Positions 59,030 to 64,000 of a DNA stretch of 64,000 nucleotides are shown here, piece by piece. Made by a program: the position numbers and the translations under genes. Origin of the DNA: Andreprevotia lacus DSM 23236 (GTDB lineage: Bacteria; Pseudomonadota; Gammaproteobacteria; Burkholderiales; Chitinibacteraceae). The stretch spans positions 1 to 64,000 of the forward strand of contig NZ_FWXD01000007.1 in NCBI RefSeq assembly GCF_900176275.1, in the 5' to 3' direction. Below the pieces are notes generated by a model. That model saw only the letters and a program-made list of their open reading frames with translations. It had not been told where the DNA came from and did not search any database. Positions within the stretch are counted from its first letter, which is position 1; each line of letters opens with the position of its first letter.

Positions 59030-61972
59030 TCACTTCTTTACGGGCTTGCTGTCGCCATTGGGCAGCACTTCAAACTCGCCCACGAACACCGTTTCCTGCC
59101 GCTCTTTCAGCCGCAACATCACCAGCTGCTCTTGCGTGCCGGCCTTGCCAAAGCCGGTGATCAGTTTCAGCTGCATGGTAGTTGCACCGGCCACGCTCTG
59201 CTGGCGGTCACCGTAGTAGTTGGCCTCGATCTTGTACTTGCCCGGCTTGGCACGGCGCAGCGAGAACTCCTCCGGCCCGTAGCCCCCGGTAAAGTCACGC
59301 GACAGCCGGCCACCCTGATAGGTAAAGCGGTGGCCGTAGTAGCAACGCTCGCCGTTCGGGTCGGTCACCCACAGGTCCATATCGCTGTTGTCGGCATCCC
59401 AGCTCAGCACCACGCGCAGGTCCAGCGGCAGGTTCTTCAGCAGGCGCGGGTCAACCCGGCTGGTGTCCAGCTTTTGCTTGCTGGTAGCCACGATGGCATT
59501 CAGCTCGGCCAGCGCCACCAGTTCGATCTCGGCAAAACGCCCGTCCCAGTTGCGCAGCACCACCTCGTTGAGCTGGTCAATTGCATCCTGCTCGCGCCCG
59601 ACCGCGGCATAAGCGAGACCCAGATCGCGGAACGATTGCGGTTCTTCCTCGGCCATGGACTGCACCTGCTCCAGAATCGGCACCGCCAGCTCCGGCGCCT
59701 TGGCCTGGCTCAGCCGATAGGCCAGCACGCGCAGTACGTGGCGGTTCTCCAGTTGCATTTCCGCCAGATTGGACAGCACGCGCAGCGCCAGATCACGCTG
59801 GCCACGCTCGAACAACAGATCGGCCACATCAAGATAGAAACCGCTGCTGTTGGCATAGCCGGGCTTTTCGTCCAGATATTGCGCGTACAGCGTTTCCGGG
59901 CGGGCAGCGCGCAGGCGGGTCATATACGGCGCGTCGGACGTCCAGCGCTTGATGGCAATGCCGATGCTGGGTGCTACTGCAGCGTCGCTCTCCTTGGCAT
60001 CGCGGCGGGCTTCAGCCTGGGCAGTCATGGCCTTGGCAGCCGGAGCGGGTGCTGCCGGTGCAGCGGCTGCGCGTGCAGCCCTGTCCGCAACCATGCCCAG
60101 CGCTTCCTGGCGATTGGCGCCCCCCTCGGCCGAGGCAGCCGGTGCCGGCACCGGCTTGGGCTTGGGCGGTGTGCCCTTGGGATAGTCTTTCTCCCACCAT
60201 GCGACTTTCTGCTCGAACTCACGCACCACCGCATCCAGATGCTGGTGTTGCTGCTGGCGCAACCAGCCGGCCTGCTCGGCCTTGCGTTGCTGGAACAGCG
60301 CACGCTCGCTGGCGGGCGGCTGGATGTCATAGCGCACGTAGTCGTCCATGGTTTCCAGCACGATCAGCGAGGTTTCGGCGCTGGGGATGGCAAAGCGCTG
60401 GCCCAGCCGGCGCAACTCGCCGCGATACAGCTCCGGCTCGGCCTCCAGCGCGGCAATGCGGTATTGCGCCCATGCCTGCGCGGCAATGCTGCTGTCGTTG
60501 CGTGCTGCGTGTATGGGCAGCTTGATCTCGTTACGCTGGCCGCCCTGCTCCAGCCGGATGCGCAACACGTCGTCCTGTGCGGCCAGCACGCCGGCCACGC
60601 GCAGCACACCGCCCTCGGCATACGGCGATTGCGCCACCAGCTGCGTGGCATTGTCGGCACTCAGTGCGACGATATGCGGCGCATCATCCAGCAATTGCCG
60701 GCTTGCCTGCGCCACACCGGCCTGATCGAACAACTGGATCAAGCGGCCGCGCGCGCCGCCAGCCAGTGCCTGCAGGCGCACAGTATCGGCGCCGTTGCTG
60801 CTGTTGACCGCATACAGGCGCTGATTGGCCGCCAGTTGCGGGAAGCGCTCGCTGCCATAGTTGGCAATGCCGTCGGAAAACAACAGGTATTCGCCCACGT
60901 CAGCCTGCGGCTGCCAGCCGCCCAGCGCAGTAGCACCGTCATATTGCGTGGTTTTGAGCGCCTGGCGCAGTTCGTCCCAATCGCCCCCGCTGATGCGGAA
61001 CGATTTGACAGCTTCGGCCCGGTCACGCAGGCGGATCAGCCTTACCTCACCATTGCCCATGGCCTTGAAGTAACGATCCAGCAGCGCCAGCTCGGCGGCC
61101 TGGGCACGACCCTGCCCCGAACCTGAGCTATCCCACAGCAGGCCCACCACGCGCGGCAGGCTGCGTGGCGTGCTTGTGGCCTTTACCGGTACTTCGGCCA
61201 TGAAGAAGCGCTCGCCATCATGGGCGCCGGTGTACACCTGCGGCTGCGTGGCGGCCGGCCAGGCCAGTTGCAACTGACCGTGCGGGGCAAAGTTGCTTTG
61301 CTCCAGCTCGGCGTTGTAGCCCGCCTCGTTGCGGCTGAACTTGATCGTACTCAGGCTGCCCAGCACCTGCGGCGCCACCTTCCTGCCGGCCACGCTGGCC
61401 TGCAGGCGGAAGATGGTCACCGACTTGAACACATCCAGCGGCAAGCGGTATTGCAGCTGACCGTTGCTGGTGTTCAGCACCTCGGCAATGGTCAGCTGCA
61501 CCGTGCGCCGGCCCAGTGCCGGCACCGGGTAGACACGCAAGCGGAACTGGTTGCCGACGGTTTTCTCCAGCAGCGCTGGATCAACGCGGCGGCGCTCGAT
61601 CTCCTCGAACACCTGCCGGCCCTTGGCCTTTTCAACCGGCACTGCCGGGCGCAACGCGCCATTGATATCGAGCGCAAAGCCACTGACCTGCTGCTGCGGC
61701 AGCAACGGGAATTGCAGCTCGGCCTCCAGCTGGCGCGGGTTGGGGTTGTAGAACACCAGATTGAGCGTGGTGGTGGCCTGCGTGCCGACGACGTCCACCT
61801 TGACGGCGGCCGACTCCAGCAACAGCGGCGTGGCCGGGCTGCTGGGGCGCAGGATGAGTTGCTGTGGCGGCGGCTCGGGCATGACGACACGACGGGCCGG
61901 CGTGGCCGCCAGTGCTGACAGGCTGGCGAACAGCCAGCACAAGACAATCAGGGTAAGGGAACGGGTTTGCAT
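59030..61972 (-). CDS. VIT/VWA-domain protein with C-terminal DUF2135
   Basis: 980 aa from ATG 61972. Signal peptide SLTLIVLCWLFASLSALAA. VIT domain (about residues 40-170): VDVVGTQATTTLNLVFYNPN, LPQQQVSGFALDINGAL, KAKGRQVFEEIERRRVDPAL. VWA domain (about 270-420) starts VVGLLWDSSGSGQGR, a MIDAS-like DxSxS. A Pro/Ala-rich middle is followed by helical repeats, then DUF2135 (about 845-975; WDADNSDMDLWVTDPNGERC). Periplasmic or outer-membrane associated. Last gene of a sigma/anti-sigma operon; 110 bases separate it from the middle gene. Confidence 0.87.
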   Translation of the reverse strand: MQTRSLTLIVLCWLFASLSALAATPARRVVMPEPPPQQLILRPSSPATPLLLESAAVKVDVVGTQATTTLNLVFYNPNPRQLEAELQFPLLPQQQVSGFALDINGALRPAVPVEKAKGRQVFEEIERRRVDPALLEKTVGNQFRLRVYPVPALGRRTVQLTIAEVLNTSNGQLQYRLPLDVFKSVTIFRLQASVAGRKVAPQVLGSLSTIKFSRNEAGYNAELEQSNFAPHGQLQLAWPAATQPQVYTGAHDGERFFMAEVPVKATSTPRSLPRVVGLLWDSSGSGQGRAQAAELALLDRYFKAMGNGEVRLIRLRDRAEAVKSFRISGGDWDELRQALKTTQYDGATALGGWQPQADVGEYLLFSDGIANYGSERFPQLAANQRLYAVNSSNGADTVRLQALAGGARGRLIQLFDQAGVAQASRQLLDDAPHIVALSADNATQLVAQSPYAEGGVLRVAGVLAAQDDVLRIRLEQGGQRNEIKLPIHAARNDSSIAAQAWAQYRIAALEAEPELYRGELRRLGQRFAIPSAETSLIVLETMDDYVRYDIQPPASERALFQQRKAEQAGWLRQQQHQHLDAVVREFEQKVAWWEKDYPKGTPPKPKPVPAPAASAEGGANRQEALGMVADRAARAAAAPAAPAPAAKAMTAQAEARRDAKESDAAVAPSIGIAIKRWTSDAPYMTRLRAARPETLYAQYLDEKPGYANSSGFYLDVADLLFERGQRDLALRVLSNLAEMQLENRHVLRVLAYRLSQAKAPELAVPILEQVQSMAEEEPQSFRDLGLAYAAVGREQDAIDQLNEVVLRNWDGRFAEIELVALAELNAIVATSKQKLDTSRVDPRLLKNLPLDLRVVLSWDADNSDMDLWVTDPNGERCYYGHRFTYQGGRLSRDFTGGYGPEEFSLRRAKPGKYKIEANYYGDRQQSVAGATTMQLKLITGFGKAGTQEQLVMLRLKERQETVFVGEFEVLPNGDSKPVKK

Positions 61973-62082
61973 GACAGCTCCTGCGTTGGGTGCGTGCTCA
62001 TGCAACGGGGCAGCAGTGGCAACAGGGTCAGGCTGGGCGAAAAAATGTGGGGCGCATCACGCCCCACCTGCGCTACGCACAG

Positions 62083-63093
62083 CTATTGCGGCAACGCATC
62101 CAGCCGCTTGCGCTGCGCCTCGTCCACCGGGTAATCCGGGTAGTGCTGCTTGAAGCGCTGCCACTCCTCACGCGCCTTTTGCGGCTGATTGTCGTGCAGC
62201 AAGGCATCGATCTGCTTCAGCCATTCCTCAGCCGTCGGCACCTCGGCGGCTGATGCCTGTCTGGCTGCGGGCTTGGCCGTAGTGCTCAGCGCGCGCAATC
62301 GTGCTTCGGCGGGCGGTGCGGCAGCCGCTTTGGCCGGTTCGGTATGGATGCTATTGGCGCCAGCTGCGGCGCGGTCGGCCAGCACGGGCGCTGGCGCAGC
62401 ATCCCGGCGCGCCTTCAGTTCGCCAACCGCTTGCTGCTCTGCCGCCGGGGCGACAGGCGCCGCCAGCTGCACGGGCGGTTCAACTGCGGCAGCAGCGACC
62501 TCGGTTTTGTCATGCTTGTCGGCTTCGGCCTGCTGCACCTTGCGTGCCACATCATGGCCACCCGAGGATTCGGGCCCGGTTTTAGGCGCTGGTGCCCGGG
62601 CGAGCTGCGGTGCTTGCCGTGCGGCCTCTTGCTGTTTGCGCACCGGTTGTGGGGCTGCCGCATTGCCGCCGGTAGCGCTCTCCTTGAGCGCATCTGCTGC
62701 GGCCGGTGCTGCTGGCGCGGCAGCCGGCACCGGTGCTTGCGCTTCGGCCACCGGCTCTTGCGCCAGAATGACCGGCGCTTCGGGCTTGCCCCCCATCCAG
62801 TGCCATGCCACACCCACCGTCAGCAGCAGCGATGCCGCCACACCCAGTGGCGCAGCCCAGCGTGAACGGCGGTAGGGTTGCACACCGCCAGCCTGCTCGT
62901 CATTGGCAGCCTGCACCGCAGCGTTGTCGTTGGCCGCCTTGCCGGCCACCGCGGCAGCAGCCTGGGCGAGTATGGCCTGATCGAGCGCAGCCGACGGCGC
63001 AGGCTGCGGCAACTGCTGCAGCATGGCGCTCAATTCGTCATCACCGGCCAAAAAAGCGGCGAAGTCGCGGTCGTCGTCACCGGGCTGGCTCAT
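62083..63093 (-). CDS. Anti-sigma-factor-like membrane protein
   Basis: 336 aa, start overlapping the sigma gene stop (ATGA). The N-terminal cytoplasmic part (about 1-80) includes FAAFLAGDDELSAMLQQLP. One membrane span (about 82-102; WAAPLGVAASLLLTVGVAWHW) leads to a long Ala/Pro-rich periplasmic region and a short folded end (EWLKQIDALLHDNQPQKARE, HYPDYPVDEAQRKRLDALP). The architecture fits a transmembrane anti-sigma factor, but no zinc (HxxxCxxC) motif is present. The role follows from coupling to the sigma gene. Confidence 0.7.
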   Translation of the reverse strand: MSQPGDDDRDFAAFLAGDDELSAMLQQLPQPAPSAALDQAILAQAAAAVAGKAANDNAAVQAANDEQAGGVQPYRRSRWAAPLGVAASLLLTVGVAWHWMGGKPEAPVILAQEPVAEAQAPVPAAAPAAPAAADALKESATGGNAAAPQPVRKQQEAARQAPQLARAPAPKTGPESSGGHDVARKVQQAEADKHDKTEVAAAAVEPPVQLAAPVAPAAEQQAVGELKARRDAAPAPVLADRAAAGANSIHTEPAKAAAAPPAEARLRALSTTAKPAARQASAAEVPTAEEWLKQIDALLHDNQPQKAREEWQRFKQHYPDYPVDEAQRKRLDALPQ

Positions 63094-63674
63094 GCCTGCT
63101 CCCCCTCATACGTCAGCGCTGCGCGCAGTTTCTGCATGGCATAGCGCAAGCGGCTTTTGACGGTTTCCTGCGCCGCACCGGTCAACACGGCAATCTCCTC
63201 CAGCGACATGCCGCTGAACTGCTGCAGCACCAGCGCCTCGCGCTGCTCGGCCGGCAAGGTGCCAATGGCCGCCTGCAGCTGCGCCGCGCGCTGCTTTTCA
63301 GCCAGCGCGGTTTCCGGCGTATCGGCACTGGCCTCGCCCAAGCGCTCCAGCGCGGCATGCGGGCTGTCTTCGGCACCGCCCAGCTCGCTGGCCAAGAGCG
63401 ACTGGTGCTGGCGCAGCAGGTCAATCAGCCGGTTGCGGGCGATCTGGTACAGATAGGTGCGAAAGCTGGCCTGCACCTCGTAACGCTCTGCCGCCTTGTG
63501 CAAGCTGGCCCAGCTATCCTGCGCCACCTCATCCACCCAGTCGGCACGTGGCGACTGCCACGCGATGAAGCGATACAGGCCGTGACTGTGCCGGCGATAC
63601 AACTCGCCAAATGCAGCCACATCACCATGTTGGTAACGCTGCATCAAGGATTCATCGGAAAGCTCGGCATGCAT
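63090..63674 (-). CDS. ECF-type sigma-70 family RNA polymerase sigma factor
   Basis: 194 aa from ATG 63674; an in-frame ATG at 63752 would give 220 aa and neither has a good ribosome site. Region 2: DESLMQRYQHGDVAAFGELY, DWVDEVAQDSWASLHKAAER, SFRTYLYQIARNRLIDLLR. Region 4: LPAEQREALVLQQFSGMSLE, IAVLTGAAQETVKSRLRYAM. No region 3, so ECF class. It probably drives its own operon under control of the protein encoded next. Confidence 0.9.
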   Translation of the reverse strand: MHAELSDESLMQRYQHGDVAAFGELYRRHSHGLYRFIAWQSPRADWVDEVAQDSWASLHKAAERYEVQASFRTYLYQIARNRLIDLLRQHQSLLASELGGAEDSPHAALERLGEASADTPETALAEKQRAAQLQAAIGTLPAEQREALVLQQFSGMSLEEIAVLTGAAQETVKSRLRYAMQKLRAALTYEGEQA

Positions 63675-63869
63675 GCCGCGCAGTCTAGCGGGCTTTGCGG
63701 GGCTTTGCTCCGGCAATGCGTCATGTTGCGGGTACAAACAGCGCTCCGTCATGGTCGCCAGTACACACTAGTGCGGCTCCATGGTATGTAACGCAGCAAT
63801 AGTGCCGACGGGGTGAAGCTGTGGCACAGTTTGCAAGACGGCCTGCCCGGCTCCAGTGGAACCCTTGCC

Positions 63870-64000
63870 ATGGAAACAGCCCCACAGCAGCAATTGCTCA
63901 TCCTTGATCTCGACGAAACACTGATTCATGCCAGCCATGCAGCACTGGATCGCCCTTGCGACTTTCGTGTGGCCAGTTACCACGTCTACCGCCGTCCTGG
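63870..64000 (+). CDS. FCP1/NIF-like HAD phosphatase, N-terminus only
   Basis: The window ends 44 codons into this gene. From ATG 63870 the protein reads METAPQQQLLILDLDETLIH. DLDETL is the HAD nucleophile motif DxDxT followed by the Leu-Ile-His typical of NLI-interacting-factor (FCP1/SCP) phosphatases, and VASYHVYRRP matches the next family segment. Bacterial members are dephosphorylases of unknown target. It is divergent from the sigma operon. Confidence 0.8.
   Translation, partial: METAPQQQLLILDLDETLIHASHAALDRPCDFRVASYHVYRRP

Noticed and set aside
59132-61126. A 664-codon plus-strand frame
   Set aside because: Antisense shadow of the VIT/VWA gene.

Overview
The window is high-GC chromosomal DNA of a Gram-negative proteobacterium, most likely a betaproteobacterium of the Neisseriales type. 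That guess rests on the type IV minor-pilin set, a GH19 chitinase with CBM5/12-like modules, an Rhs cassette array and gene style; no rRNA or other phylogenetic marker is present. I saw no tRNA, rRNA or CRISPR array.

Region A (1-25.2 kb) is a large accessory-metabolism island that reads as organosulfur/sulfonate scavenging. It holds two TauD-type dioxygenases, two DszA/NtaA-type flavin monooxygenases, an FMN reductase, an OsmC protein, a glutathione peroxidase, an amidohydrolase, two aldo-keto reductases, a GFA protein, an SDR that has lost its catalytic residues, and an MdtD-type exporter. A GntR/UTRA regulator then heads a long operon: an AprA-like flavoprotein with an AprB-like ferredoxin, a TauABC-like ABC importer, a HEAT-repeat protein, a DUF971 protein, and a second flavoprotein-ferredoxin pair. 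A 12-base motif recurs in three intergenic regions of this island.

Region B (25.3-31.8 kb) is a decayed array of Rhs tip cassettes on the minus strand. Each unit has a short repeat, an Rhs core tip that starts at the same codon, a C-terminal toxin region, and a small downstream gene that is probably immunity. The array is broken up by IS481 and IS5 fragments, a 167-bp MITE-like element with a TTAG duplication, and an intact IS110-type element. The IS110 element sits inside one copy of the cassette repeat. Its leader carries 7-nt segments complementary to its target and donor junctions, as expected for a bridge RNA.

Region C (31.8-41.5 kb) has a zinc-ribbon protein of unknown function, a spermidine-synthase-like protein, a SulP transporter, an RHH protein, PhnA and a GlcG/HbpS protein. 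It also has a LysR regulator divergent from a tight three-gene operon: an argininosuccinate-synthase-like ligase, a PF10014 amino-acid dioxygenase and an EamA exporter. The operon looks like a small-molecule pathway.

Region D (41.5-50.2 kb) carries a minor-pilin operon whose last member ends in a Thr/Pro linker plus an extra domain. It is followed by ZntB, a GNAT enzyme, the chitinase behind a LacI-type operator, a PAK-repeat histone-like protein, and a YbjQ protein with a small membrane protein.

Region E (50.3-64 kb) is a signalling block: three response regulators (one with a degenerate HD-GYP domain), two related histidine kinases and a GntR regulator. A truncated, frameshifted gene follows, then a sigma factor / anti-sigma-like / VIT-VWA operon, and at the right edge the start of an FCP1-like HAD phosphatase.
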